Origin: Rubrivivax sp.
Lineage (GTDB): Bacteria > Pseudomonadota > Gammaproteobacteria > Burkholderiales > Burkholderiaceae_C
Assembly (NCBI GenBank): GCA_019635315.1
Contig: JAHBZT010000001.1
Coordinates: 558,001-622,000, forward strand
Direction of reading: 5' to 3'
Length of the DNA: 64,000 nucleotides
Each line of letters opens with the position of its first letter. Positions within the stretch are counted from its first letter, which is position 1. Shown here piece after piece: positions 9,301-17,421 of the stretch. The translations under genes and the position numbers were made by a program. The notes beneath the pieces are model-generated. The model did not search any database. It saw only the letters and a program-made list of their open reading frames with translations, and was not told where the DNA came from.

Positions 9301-12193
9301 GGACGATGCCGGCCGCACGAGCCAGGCCGCGGCCACGCTGTGGGCGGTGGGCGAGGGCGAGGGCTGGTTTGCGCAGGGCGACGACGACCGCATCGACGTG
9401 CTGCCCGAGCAGCGCGAGGTGGCGCCCGGCCAGACCGCGCGGCTGCAGGTGCGCATGCCGTTCCGCCAGGCCAGCGCGCTGGTCAGCGTCGAGCGCGAGG
9501 GCGTGATCGACACCCGTGTCGTCACGCTGACCGGGCGCGAGCCGGTGATCGAGCTGCCGGTGCCGCGGGTCGCCGGCAGCGATGCGCGGTCCTGGGCACC
9601 CAATGTCTATGTCAGCGTGCTCGTGCTGCGCGGCCGCCTGCGCGAGGCGCCGTGGTGGTCGATCTTCACCTGGGGCTGGCGCGACCCCGCCGACTGGTGG
9701 CGCGCCTTCCGCCACGAGGCCGCGGACTGGCGCGCGCCGACCGCGCTGGCCGACCTCGCGAAGCCGGCCTTCCGGCTCGGCGTCGCGCAGCTCGTGGTCG
9801 GCCGCGACGAGCAGCGGCTGGACGTCAGCGTGACGCCGGTGAAGACGCAGGCCGCACCGCGCGAGACCGTGCGCACCAGCGTGCAGGTGCTGCACCAGGG
9901 CCGGCCGCTGGCCGGCGCCGAGGTGGCGTTCGCCGCCGTCGACGAAGGCCTGCTCGCGCTGGCGCCGAACGAGTCGTGGAACCTGCTCGAGGGCCTGTGG
10001 CGCACGCGGCCCTGGGGCGTCGAGACCGCCACCGCGCAGGGCGAGGTCATCGGCCGCCGCCACTTCGGCCGCAAGGCGCTGCCGCCGGGCGGCGGCGGCG
10101 GGCGCAACCCGACACGCGAGCTGTTCGACACGCTGGCGCTGTGGCGCGGCACGGTGGCGCTGGACGCGCAGGGCCGCGCGACCATCGACGTGCCGATGAA
10201 CGACTCGCTGACGAGCTTCCGCCTCGTCGCCATCGCCGACGACGGCGGCCAGCGCTTCGGCCTGGGCAGCGCCGTCGTGCGCGTCACGCAGGACCTGCAG
10301 ATGCTGCCCGGCATCGCGCCGCTGGCGCGCGAGGGCGACCGCTTCGAGGCCGGCTTCACGCTGCGCAATGCGACGACACGCGCGATGAGCGTGCGCGCCA
10401 CGCTCGCCGGGCGGGCGGGCGAGGGCGCCGGCGGGCCGCCGCTGGCCTTCGCGCCGCAGACCGTGCACCTCGCCGCCGGCGCCGCGGTGGAGGTGCGCTG
10501 GCCGGTCGAGGTGCCGGCGGGCGCGACGCGCATCGAGTGGGAGGCCGGCGTCGAGGAAAGCGCCGCGGGCGCGACCGCGGCGCGCGACCGCGTGCGCGTC
10601 GTGCAGGCCGTGCTGCCGGCGGTGCCGCTGCGCGTCACGCAGTCCTGGCTGCAGCCGCTGGAGGGAACGCTCGCGCTGCCGGTCGCGCCGCCGCCCGGTG
10701 CGCTGCCGGGCAGCGGCGGCATCGTCGTCGGCCTGCAGCCACGGCTGTCCGGCGCGCTGCCGGGCCTGCGGCGCTGGTTCGAGCGCTACCCGTACACCTG
10801 CCTGGAGCAGCAGGTCTCGCGCGCGATCGCGCTCGACGACGGCGCGGCCTGGAACGCGCTGCGCGACGAGATCACCGGCTACCTCGACGAGGACGGCCTG
10901 GCCGACTACTTCCCGCCCGACGCCGCCAGGCCGGCGCGCGGCAGCGACCGCCTGACCGCGCACCTGCTCGCGGTGGCGCAGGCGGCCGGCCGCGACTGGC
11001 CGGCGCCGGCGCTGGAGGCCATGCTGGGCGGCCTCGCGGCCTTCGTCGACGGCCGCATCGAGCGCCGCTTCGCCGCGCCGCGCGCCGACCTGGACGTGCG
11101 CAAGCTCGCCGCGCTGGCCGCGCTGGCGCGCCACGGCCGCGCCGGCGTGCGCCAGTGGGGCGCGATCCCGTTCACGCCGGCGGTCTGGCCGAGCTCGGCG
11201 CTGCTCGACGCCTGGACCGTGCTCGAGGCGCTGCCCGCGGCGCCGCAGCGTGCGGCGCGGCTGGCCGAGCTGCAGCGCCTGCTGCGTTCACGGCTCCAGG
11301 CCGACGGCCAGGCCCTCGTCTTCAGCACCGAGGCGGCCGACGACTGGTGGTGGCTGATGGACGGCGCCGATGCGAATGCGGTGCGCCTGCTGCTGGCCGC
11401 CGTCGATGCGCCGGCCTGGCGCGACGAGGTGCCGCGCCTGGTGGGCGCCGCGCTGGCGCGCCAGCGCGGCGGCGCCTGGTCGACGACGACGGCGAATGTC
11501 TGGGGCGTGCTCGCGCTGCAGCGCTTCGGCGCCGTCTTCGAGGCGCAGCCGGTGGCCGGGCGCAGCGAGCTGCGGCTGGCCGCGGCCGAGTCGTCGTTCG
11601 ACTGGAGCGCGGCGCCCGACGGCGGCACCGCGTCGCTGCCCTGGCCGCCGGCCGCCTCCGCGGCGCAGCCGGCAGCGGCCGAGACGCTGCAGCTGCGCCA
11701 CGAAGGCAGCGGCCGCCCCTGGCTCGCCGTGCAGACGCTGGCCGCGGTGCCGCTGACCGAGCCGCTGGCCGCCGGCTACCGCCTGCGGCGCAGCGTGCAG
11801 GTGCTGCAGCGCGCTGCCGAGGGCACGCTGAGCCGCGGCGACATCCTGCGCGTGCGGCTGGAGGTGGAGGCGCTGGCCGACCGCTCGTGGGTCGTGCTGA
11901 GCGACCCGCTGCCTTCCGGCGCGACGGTGCTGGGCAGCGGCCTGGCGCGCGACTCGGCGATCGCCACGCGCGGCGAGGCCGCCGCCGGCTGGCCGCCGAC
12001 CTTCGTCGAGCGCGACGCCGACGCCTGGCGCGGCTACTGGGAGTGGCTGCCGCGCGGCCGCCATGTCGTCGAGTACACGCTGCGGCTGAACGCCGCCGGC
12101 CGCTTCGGCCTGCCGCCCACGCGCGTGGAGGCGATGTATGCGCCGGGCAGCCACGGCGAGCTGCCGAATGCGGCGCTGGAGGTGCGGCCGTGA
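6314..12193 (+). CDS. Bacterial alpha-2-macroglobulin family protein (YfhM-like)
   Basis: A very large secreted protein of 1959 residues from the ATG at 6314, chosen because GGGAGG lies five to eight bases upstream; an earlier in-frame start at 6251 lacks this. A hydrophobic segment near residues 30-47 serves as signal peptide or anchor. The thioester motif CLEQ (Cys about 1496, codon at 10799-10801, in YPYTCLEQQ) is intact, so the protein should covalently trap proteases as eukaryotic alpha-2-macroglobulin does. Earlier modules are beta-rich MG/Ig-like repeats. It shares a GTGA overlap with the PBP1C gene, the same pairing as yfhM-pbpC in E. coli, suggesting defence and repair of the cell wall when the outer membrane is breached. 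Confidence 0.93.
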   Translation: MGPGQRRGRQGGAQCRDAVLRPAQPDRPSWFARVGLLAALLLAAGNAQGARVLSVSPQGEVAEVRQVVLRFSEAVVAAGDALAPAPFTLQCNGQAPAADARWASDRQWLLDLREPLAAGQRCTLQAAPGFVPLSGAWQGTTRFAFSTGAPAIVSVQPTPGTRIEEDQHFLLRLNGAATPQSVQSSAWCEVQGLGERIPLRIVDGAPRAQLLRQRWRAPDDARTLLVACAQAFAPEAGVRLVWGPGITAADRDSDAPALVSRRTQRFQWTVRPRLLAEFSCERESANQPCLPLRPLVVRFNAPVPRALAAGARLQPLDAAGAPTGAAIAPRPEPDARSDTLTELRFAAPLPENTRFRLTLPETLRDDAGRALGNAGGFPLTVATGALPPLAKFAAAPFGILEAGSGPDGGALLPMTLRLVQADLAGASTGGALRFKRLGPETDDATLLRWMHRLQADHARQAESRRQPLLAAEDGVQRSELPRFDGGEPRATEVVGVPLRERGMHVVEAESRVLGRSLLAQAAPMYVRTGVLVTNLGVHFKRGRSSSLVWVTSLDRGRPVRGAAVAVNDCRGRPLWSGPTDASGLARIPRGFDDEAWSDEESERCPGRGGYFVTARAAGDLGFVFSDWQRGIEPWRFNQPLGRGSEPDRVVHTVFDRTLLRRGDTVSMKHFVREQTEAGLALPDVATLPDELRLVHVGSGTEVRLPLAWPRGARAAESRWAIPRTAALGSYDVLLQRGDRQWSAGSLRVEAFRVPLVDARLAAPAGPLVAPQTLALDAQLNAFAGGPLAGQALTLSALLRPRLPRFAGWDGFSFEAPTPPGHVEREADAEDGAGDGARLVAQRLPASTDAQGAARITIPALPALDGPAELVAELGFSDPAGEVQTVSQRLPLWPAAVVAALRVPDWTAARGEAAVSAAVLSTEGRPLAGREIEVLGRADQTLSTRRRIVGGFYAYDNRRETRELGVLCRGRSDAQGRLHCTVKLQASGQVELIARTQDDAGRTSQAAATLWAVGEGEGWFAQGDDDRIDVLPEQREVAPGQTARLQVRMPFRQASALVSVEREGVIDTRVVTLTGREPVIELPVPRVAGSDARSWAPNVYVSVLVLRGRLREAPWWSIFTWGWRDPADWWRAFRHEAADWRAPTALADLAKPAFRLGVAQLVVGRDEQRLDVSVTPVKTQAAPRETVRTSVQVLHQGRPLAGAEVAFAAVDEGLLALAPNESWNLLEGLWRTRPWGVETATAQGEVIGRRHFGRKALPPGGGGGRNPTRELFDTLALWRGTVALDAQGRATIDVPMNDSLTSFRLVAIADDGGQRFGLGSAVVRVTQDLQMLPGIAPLAREGDRFEAGFTLRNATTRAMSVRATLAGRAGEGAGGPPLAFAPQTVHLAAGAAVEVRWPVEVPAGATRIEWEAGVEESAAGATAARDRVRVVQAVLPAVPLRVTQSWLQPLEGTLALPVAPPPGALPGSGGIVVGLQPRLSGALPGLRRWFERYPYTCLEQQVSRAIALDDGAAWNALRDEITGYLDEDGLADYFPPDAARPARGSDRLTAHLLAVAQAAGRDWPAPALEAMLGGLAAFVDGRIERRFAAPRADLDVRKLAALAALARHGRAGVRQWGAIPFTPAVWPSSALLDAWTVLEALPAAPQRAARLAELQRLLRSRLQADGQALVFSTEAADDWWWLMDGADANAVRLLLAAVDAPAWRDEVPRLVGAALARQRGGAWSTTTANVWGVLALQRFGAVFEAQPVAGRSELRLAAAESSFDWSAAPDGGTASLPWPPAASAAQPAAAETLQLRHEGSGRPWLAVQTLAAVPLTEPLAAGYRLRRSVQVLQRAAEGTLSRGDILRVRLEVEALADRSWVVLSDPLPSGATVLGSGLARDSAIATRGEAAAGWPPTFVERDADAWRGYWEWLPRGRHVVEYTLRLNAAGRFGLPPTRVEAMYAPGSHGELPNAALEVRP

Positions 12194-14454
12194 TCGCCGC
12201 GCGGGCGCGCAGGCTCGCGCTGGCCTGCGTGCTGGCCTGCGCATCGGCGGCCGGCGTGGCGGTCGCGCAGCCGCTGCCCGCGTTCGACGCCGTGCGCGCC
12301 GCACACCGGCCGTCCGACCTGCCGCTGCTGGACCGCCACGGCGTGCCGCTGCACTGGCTGCGCGTGGACGAGACGGTGCGCCGCGGCCCCTGGGTGGCGG
12401 TCGAGGACATCGCGCCGGCGCTGCGCGACGCGCTGGTACTCGGCGAGGACCGCCGTTTCTGGGAACACGCCGGCGTGGACTGGCGTGCGCTGGCCGCCAG
12501 CGCCTGGGCCAATGCCTGGAACGAGCGCACGCGCGGCGCGAGCACGCTGACGATGCAGCTGGCCGGGCTGCTGGACGACGAGCTCGCGCGCCCGGCCGGC
12601 GGCCGCAGCGTGGTGCAGAAGCTGGGCCAGGTCGTGCGTGCGCGCGAGCTGGAAGCGCGCTGGAGCAAGCGCCAGATCCTGGAGGCCTACCTCAACCGCG
12701 TGCCGCTGCGCGGCGAGCTGGTCGGCGTGGCGGCCGCCGCGCAGCAGCTCTTCGGCAAGCAGGCCAGCGGGCTGGACCGTGTCGAGGGCGCGATCCTCGC
12801 GGCCATGGTGCGCGCGCCGAATGCCGCGGCGCCGCAGCTCGAACGCCGCGCCTGCGAGCTGCTGCGCGCGCAGGCGCTGGGCTGCGGGGGCGTCGCGATC
12901 ACGGTGGCGCAGGCGCTGCAGCGGCGGCCGGGGCCGGCGCTCGGCGAGGCCCTGGCGCCGCACCTGGCGCGCCGGCTCGCGCGCGAGGCCGGCGACGTGA
13001 CTGGCGACGTGACCGGGGACAGGGCCGGCGACAGGGCCGGCGCCGACGCGCTGCGCAGCACGCTGGACGCCGCGACGCAGCGCCTGGCGCTGGCCGCGCT
13101 CGGCCGCCAGCTCGCCGAGCTGCGCGGCCGCGGCGTCGACGACGGTGCGGTCGTGGTGCTGGACAACGCCAGCGGCGAGGTGCGGGCCTGGGTCGGCTCG
13201 TCGGGGCCGCTGTCGGCGGCGGCGGCGGTCGACGCGGTGACGGCGCGCCGCCAGCCCGGCTCGGCGCTCAAGCCCTTCGTCTATGCGCAGGCGCTGCAGC
13301 AGCGGCTGATCACGCCGGCCAGCCTGCTCGACGACGCGCCGTTGGCGCTGGCCGCCGGGCCGGCGCTGTACCGGCCGCAGAACTACGACCAGGCCTTCCG
13401 CGGCGCCGTCAGCGCACGCGTCGCGCTCGCCGCCAGCCTCAACGTGCCGGCGGTGCAGGTGGCGGCGATGCTGGGGCCGGACGCGGTCTTCGGCGCGCTC
13501 AACCGCGCCGGACTCGCGCTGCGCGAGAGCGGCGGCTTCCACGGCCACGCGCTGGCGCTGGGCAGCGCCGAGGTCACGCTGCTGGACCTGGCCAATGCCT
13601 ACCGCATGCTGGCGCAGGGCGGCGTGCTGACGCCGCCGCGCTGGCGTGCCGACGCGCCGCGCGCCCGCGCGGCGGGCGTGCGCGTCCTCGACGCCGCGGT
13701 CGCCTTCCAGGTCGCCGACATGCTCGCCGACCCGGCGGCGCGCGCGCCGACCTTCGGCTTCGACAGCCCGCTGGTCACGCGCGGCTGGGCGGCGGTGAAG
13801 ACGGGCACCAGCAAGGACCTGCGCGACAACTGGTGCGTCGGCTTCTCCGACCGCTACACGGTGGCGGTGTGGGTGGGCAACGCCGGCGGCGAGCCGATGC
13901 GCGGCGTCAGCGGCACGCAGGGCGCGGCGCCGGTCTGGCGCGAGCTGATGCTGGCGCTGCACGAGGGGCGGCCGTCGCGCGCGCCGGTGCCGCCCCGCGG
14001 CCTGCAGCAGGCCGCCGGCGAATGGTTCCTGGCCGGCACCGCGCCGACCGGCGTCCGGCTGCCGCCCGCGGCGCGGACGCAGGCCGCCGGCGCCGCGCAG
14101 GCCGTGCCGGCCGCGGTGGCGCCGTTCGGCATCAGCTCGCCGCGCGACGGCACCGTGCTGCTGCTGGACCCCGAGATCCCGCCGGCCGCGCAGCGTCTGG
14201 TCTTCGAGGGCGCGCCGGGGCGCTGGCTGCTCGACGGCCGCGAGATCGGGCGCGGCGAGCGCGTGAGCTGGCTGCCGCGGCCAGGGCGTTTCGTGCTGGA
14301 GCGCCGGCCGCTCGCCGGCGGCCCGCTGGGCGAAGGCAGCGACCGCGTGGCGTTCGAGGTGCGTGCGGCGCTGCCGCGCACCGGTCAGACCGGCACCGGC
14401 CCGCCGAACAGGCGCTCGACCGCGGCGTCGATCACCACGCCGCACAGGCTGTAG
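12190..14454 (+). CDS. pbpC: Penicillin-binding protein 1C
   Basis: 754 residues from a GTG start overlapping the preceding TGA by GTGA. After a signal anchor comes a family 51 transglycosylase domain with GEDRRFW (catalytic Glu about 86) and RGASTLTMQLA. The transpeptidase domain has SALK at 358-361, SLN at 416-418 and KTGTS at 537-541. A C-terminal beta domain of the PBP1C type closes the protein. Both active sites look intact. A short tandem Gly-Asp repeat (GDVTGDVTGDRAGDRAG, about 271-287) sits between the domains. The last 70 bases overlap the 3' end of the opposite-strand holin-like gene. Peptidoglycan polymerisation in partnership with the macroglobulin is the established view of this gene pair. 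Confidence 0.95.
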   Translation: MIAARARRLALACVLACASAAGVAVAQPLPAFDAVRAAHRPSDLPLLDRHGVPLHWLRVDETVRRGPWVAVEDIAPALRDALVLGEDRRFWEHAGVDWRALAASAWANAWNERTRGASTLTMQLAGLLDDELARPAGGRSVVQKLGQVVRARELEARWSKRQILEAYLNRVPLRGELVGVAAAAQQLFGKQASGLDRVEGAILAAMVRAPNAAAPQLERRACELLRAQALGCGGVAITVAQALQRRPGPALGEALAPHLARRLAREAGDVTGDVTGDRAGDRAGADALRSTLDAATQRLALAALGRQLAELRGRGVDDGAVVVLDNASGEVRAWVGSSGPLSAAAAVDAVTARRQPGSALKPFVYAQALQQRLITPASLLDDAPLALAAGPALYRPQNYDQAFRGAVSARVALAASLNVPAVQVAAMLGPDAVFGALNRAGLALRESGGFHGHALALGSAEVTLLDLANAYRMLAQGGVLTPPRWRADAPRARAAGVRVLDAAVAFQVADMLADPAARAPTFGFDSPLVTRGWAAVKTGTSKDLRDNWCVGFSDRYTVAVWVGNAGGEPMRGVSGTQGAAPVWRELMLALHEGRPSRAPVPPRGLQQAAGEWFLAGTAPTGVRLPPAARTQAAGAAQAVPAAVAPFGISSPRDGTVLLLDPEIPPAAQRLVFEGAPGRWLLDGREIGRGERVSWLPRPGRFVLERRPLAGGPLGEGSDRVAFEVRAALPRTGQTGTGPPNRRSTAASITTPHRL

Positions 14455-14747
14455 AGCACCGAGCCGATCAGCGCCGCGCCGAAGCCGACGACGTGGAAGC
14501 CGTCGAGCATGGAGGCCGCGGCCCAGAACATCAGCGCGTTGATGACGAACAGGAACAGGCCCAGCGTCAGCACCGTCACCGGCAGCGTCAGCAGCACCAG
14601 CAGCGGCCGCACCAGCGTGTTCAGCAGCCCGATCAGGAAGGCGGCCAGCATCGCGTAGCCGAAGCTGTCCACGCGCACCCCGCCGTACAGGTGGGCGACC
14701 AGCAACAGGGCCGCCGAGAGCAGCAGCCAGCGGACGAGGGTCTTCAT
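14385..14747 (-). CDS. Phage-holin-4-like / YvlD family small membrane protein
   Basis: 120 residues from ATG at 14747 (MKTLVRWLLL); an alternative ATG at 14759 adds four residues. Three to four hydrophobic segments with the conserved core LNTLVRPLLVLLTLPVTVLTLGLFLFVINALMFW recognised in the holin_4_2/YvlD family. Despite the name these are chromosomal proteins of unknown function. Its 3' end overlaps that of the convergent pbpC gene by 70 bases, which constrains both reading frames. No strong ribosome binding site is visible before either start. Confidence 0.85.
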   Translation of the reverse strand: MKTLVRWLLLSAALLLVAHLYGGVRVDSFGYAMLAAFLIGLLNTLVRPLLVLLTLPVTVLTLGLFLFVINALMFWAAASMLDGFHVVGFGAALIGSVLYSLCGVVIDAAVERLFGGPVPV

Positions 14748-14925
14748 GGCGGGCAGCATACCGTGGCGAGAACGCGTCTTCCACCTCGCTCCACCTATGA
14801 AAACGCTTCTCGGCGCATGACGCTTTGATTACCATCGGCACTGCCCGATCGAGTGGGCAGACTGGCCGTCGACGAACGGCCGCGCGACGATCGGCTTCCC
14901 TCATCAACTGATGGAGAACATCCAC

Positions 14926-15366
14926 ATGGCAACTGCGAAGAAGGCTCCCGCCAAGAAGGCGGCAGCGAAGAAGGCGCCGGCGAAGAAGGCGGCCCCGGCC
15001 AAGAAGGCCGCGCCGGCCAAGAAGGCCCCGGCGAAGACCGTCGCGAAGAAGGCGGCCCCCGCCAAGAAGGCCGCGCCGGCGAAGAAGGCCGCCGCGAAGA
15101 AGGCCCCGGCGAAGAAGCGCACCCCCAGCGCCGCGTTCATGAAGGCGATGACGCCGAGCGCGGCGCTGGCCGCGATCATCGGCGACAAGCCGCTGCCGCG
15201 CACCGAGGTGACGAAGAAGGTCTGGGACTACATCAAGAAGAACAAGCTGCAGGACCAGGCCAAGAAGACGATGATCAACGCCGACGCCAAGCTCAAGGAG
15301 ATCTTCGGCAAGGCGCAGGCGTCGATGTTCGAGATGACCAAGATGATCAGCGCCCACCTCAAGTGA
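14926..15366 (+). CDS. Histone H1-like tail fused to a SWIB domain
   Basis: 146 residues. Residues 1 to about 64 are almost only Lys, Ala and Pro in repeats such as AAPAKK and AKKAPAKK, like the C-terminal tail of eukaryotic histone H1 and bacterial Hc1/AlgP proteins. Residues about 70-146 form a SWIB/MDM2-type fold (LAAIIGDKPLPRTEVTKKVWDYIKKN, then a helix ending MISAHLK). The ATG at 14926 is chosen because GGAGAA lies upstream; an in-frame ATG at 14911 overlaps that site. Likely a nucleoid protein that binds DNA through its tail. H1-SWIB fusions are known in Burkholderiales, and SWIB proteins occur in Chlamydia. A strong terminator follows. Confidence 0.9.
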   Translation: MATAKKAPAKKAAAKKAPAKKAAPAKKAAPAKKAPAKTVAKKAAPAKKAAPAKKAAAKKAPAKKRTPSAAFMKAMTPSAALAAIIGDKPLPRTEVTKKVWDYIKKNKLQDQAKKTMINADAKLKEIFGKAQASMFEMTKMISAHLK

Positions 15367-15405
15367 GGTCGCGGCCGGGCGCCTGGCGCCCGGCAGGTGC
15401 TGCAC

Positions 15406-15428
15406 GGGCCGGCATTGCCGGCCCTTTT
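15406..15428 (+). terminator. Rho-independent terminator of the H1/SWIB gene
   Basis: Perfect 8-bp stem GGGCCGGC/GCCGGCCC with a three-base ATT loop, followed by TTTT at 15425-15428. It lies 40 bases after the stop codon. Confidence 0.85.
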
Positions 15429-15470
15429 CGTTGGGCCTCCGGCATTGCCGGCCCTTTTCATTGGGCCGCC
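15411..15470. repeat. 30-bp tandem duplication of the terminator running into a stop codon
   Basis: Bases 15411-15440 and 15441-15470 are direct copies (both begin GGCATTGCCGGCCCTTTTC) differing at two of 30 positions. The second copy contains the stop codon and last codons of the opposite-strand histidine kinase, so the duplication joins a terminator to a coding end. Confidence 0.9.
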
Positions 15471-17392
15471 GGCAGGCGCAGCGTGAAGACCGAACCCTCG
15501 CCCGGCGCGCTGTGCACCGTGATGCCGCCGTGCATCGCCTCGGCGAGCTGGCGCGCCAGCGCCAGCCCGAGCCCGGTGCCGGCCACCGGGCCGCGCTGCG
15601 CACCCAGGCGCTCGAAGGGCTGGAACAGGCGCGCCAGCTGCTGCTCGTCCATGCCGACGCCGCTGTCGGCGAGCGCGAGTTCGACCTGCCCGCCGACGGC
15701 GCGTGCGCTCAGGCGCACCCAGCCGCCGCGGCGGTTGTACTTGATCGCGTTGGACAGCAGGTTGGCGATCACCTGCTTGATCCGGCGGCGGTCGCCGACG
15801 ACCGCGAGCGCCTCGCCGGCGGGCAGCTCGTCGACGATGGCCACGCCGGCGTCGCGCGCGCCATGGTCCAGCATCGCGCGGACCTCGTCGACGACCGGTC
15901 GCAGCGGCAGCGCCTCGGCCAGCAGCGGCAGCTGGCCGGTCTGCACGCTGGACAGGTCCAGGATGTCGTCGACCAGCGCCAGCAGGTGCTCGCCGCTGGC
16001 CAGCACCTGGCGCACGTAGCCGCGCTGGCGCTCGCTCAGGCCGCGCGTCTCGCCGGCGCCGGCGCGCCCGCCCTGGGTGTCGCCGGGGTCTATCTGCAGC
16101 AGCTGCGTGAAGCCCAGGATGGCGTTCAGCGGCGTGCGCAGCTCGTGGCTGACGCGCGAGAGGAAGGCGGTCGTGGCGCGGCTGGCGCTCTCGGCGCGGT
16201 CGCGCGCCAGGCGCAGCGCCTCGGCCTCGCGGCGCTCGGTGATGTCGGTGTGGGTGCCGATCATGCGCAGCGGGCGGCCGCCGGCGTCGCGCTCGATGAC
16301 CATGCCGCGCGACAGCACCCACTTCCACGAGCCGTCCAGGCACTGCACGCGGTGCTCGTTGACGTAGCTCGGCGCGCGCCCGGCCAGGTGGTCGGCGCGC
16401 GCCTGGCGCATGGCCGGCACGTCGTCGGGATGGGTCCGGTCGTCCAGCCGCTGGCCGAGCCGCTGCAGGTCCTCGGGCGTGAGGCCGTACATCTGCAGCG
16501 TGCGCGGCGAGAAGGTCTCGGCGCCGCTGACCAGGTCCACCTCCCAGATGCCGTCGCCGGTGCTCTCCAGCGCCAGCCGCCAGCGCTGCTCGCTGGCGCG
16601 CAGCAGCTGCTCGGCCTGCTTGCGCGCCGTGATGTCCAGCATCACGCCCACGCGCACGCGCGCGCCGCCGGCGCCGGCGGCCGGCGACGAGGTCTGCTGG
16701 ATCCACTTCTCGCGCCCGTCGGCGAGCACGACGCGGTATTCGGTCAGCAGCGGCTGGCCGCCGTCGTTCGCCTTGGTGACCTCGGCGCGCACGCGGTCGC
16801 GGTCCTCGGGGTGGCGGAAACTGCCGATGAGGCCGAACTCGCGCATCGCGTCGGCGGGCTCGACGCCCAGCAGCGCGCGCACGCCGTCGCTGACGAAGTC
16901 GATCCGGTGCTTGCCGTCGTCGTGCAGCCGGATGCGGTACAGCACGCCGGGCACGTGGGCGGCGATCTGGCGCAGGTTCTGCTCGCTGGCGCGCAGCGCC
17001 TCGCGTGCGTGCACCTGCTCGGTGACCTCCTCGACCGTGCCCTCGTAGCACAGCGCGCGGCCGTCGTCGCCGCGCACGACGTAGGCGTTCTCGCTGACCC
17101 AGATGCGCTCGCGTGTGCGGTGGCGCCAGACCTCGGAGACGAAGCCGCGCACCTCGCCGTCGCGGTCCAGCAGGGCCATGAACTCGGCGCGGCGCCCGGG
17201 CTGCACGTACCACTCGCGCGCGATGTCGTGCACGCGCGCGATCTGCTCGGCCGGGCTGTCGTAGCCGTTCAGGCGCGCCAGCGCGAGGTTGACGCGCAGC
17301 TGCCGGCCGTCGGGGTGGGAACGGTAGGCGCCGATCGGCAGCCGCTCGAACAGTCGCGAGAAGTCGTCGGTGCGATCGTCGCGGGGGGCCAT
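15458..17392 (-). CDS. Triple-PAS sensor histidine kinase, apparently cytoplasmic
   Basis: 644 residues from ATG at 17392 (MAPRDDRTDD). Three PAS/PAC modules at about residues 10-130, 140-255 and 265-385 (each ending in a DITERRE-like linker) precede a HisKA domain with the phospho-acceptor motif SHELRTP near 405 and an HATPase domain with NLLSNAIKYN and GTGLGLALA. No membrane segment or signal peptide is seen, so it should sense an internal cue such as redox or a small ligand. No receiver domain is fused and the adjacent M14 gene is not a response regulator, so it is an orphan kinase. The last codons lie in the tandem repeat at 15411-15470. Confidence 0.9.
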   Translation of the reverse strand: MAPRDDRTDDFSRLFERLPIGAYRSHPDGRQLRVNLALARLNGYDSPAEQIARVHDIAREWYVQPGRRAEFMALLDRDGEVRGFVSEVWRHRTRERIWVSENAYVVRGDDGRALCYEGTVEEVTEQVHAREALRASEQNLRQIAAHVPGVLYRIRLHDDGKHRIDFVSDGVRALLGVEPADAMREFGLIGSFRHPEDRDRVRAEVTKANDGGQPLLTEYRVVLADGREKWIQQTSSPAAGAGGARVRVGVMLDITARKQAEQLLRASEQRWRLALESTGDGIWEVDLVSGAETFSPRTLQMYGLTPEDLQRLGQRLDDRTHPDDVPAMRQARADHLAGRAPSYVNEHRVQCLDGSWKWVLSRGMVIERDAGGRPLRMIGTHTDITERREAEALRLARDRAESASRATTAFLSRVSHELRTPLNAILGFTQLLQIDPGDTQGGRAGAGETRGLSERQRGYVRQVLASGEHLLALVDDILDLSSVQTGQLPLLAEALPLRPVVDEVRAMLDHGARDAGVAIVDELPAGEALAVVGDRRRIKQVIANLLSNAIKYNRRGGWVRLSARAVGGQVELALADSGVGMDEQQLARLFQPFERLGAQRGPVAGTGLGLALARQLAEAMHGGITVHSAPGEGSVFTLRLPAAQ

Positions 17393-17421
17393 GGCTTTCG
17401 CCTGCGCGGGCCGCTCGCCGG

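Noticed and set aside
4412..11134. Minus-strand open frame of 2240 codons opposite the M48 and macroglobulin genes
   Set aside because: Composition is almost only Arg, Ala, Gly, Gln and His with no domain. It arises because stop codons are rare antisense to GC-rich codons; the plus-strand genes have clear motifs.
4834..12189. Plus-strand open frame continuing in phase into pbpC
   Set aside because: The part before 12190 is out of frame with the M48 and macroglobulin genes and shows no motif. Only the portion from the GTG at 12190 is PBP1C.
12991..13050. Possible short repeat array or CRISPR-like pattern in pbpC
   Set aside because: It is a coding tandem repeat of about 15-18 bases giving Gly-Asp units, without spacers.
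14926..15120. Direct repeats of AAGAAGGC-type units
   Set aside because: They are the codons of the Lys/Ala/Pro tail, not a separate DNA element.
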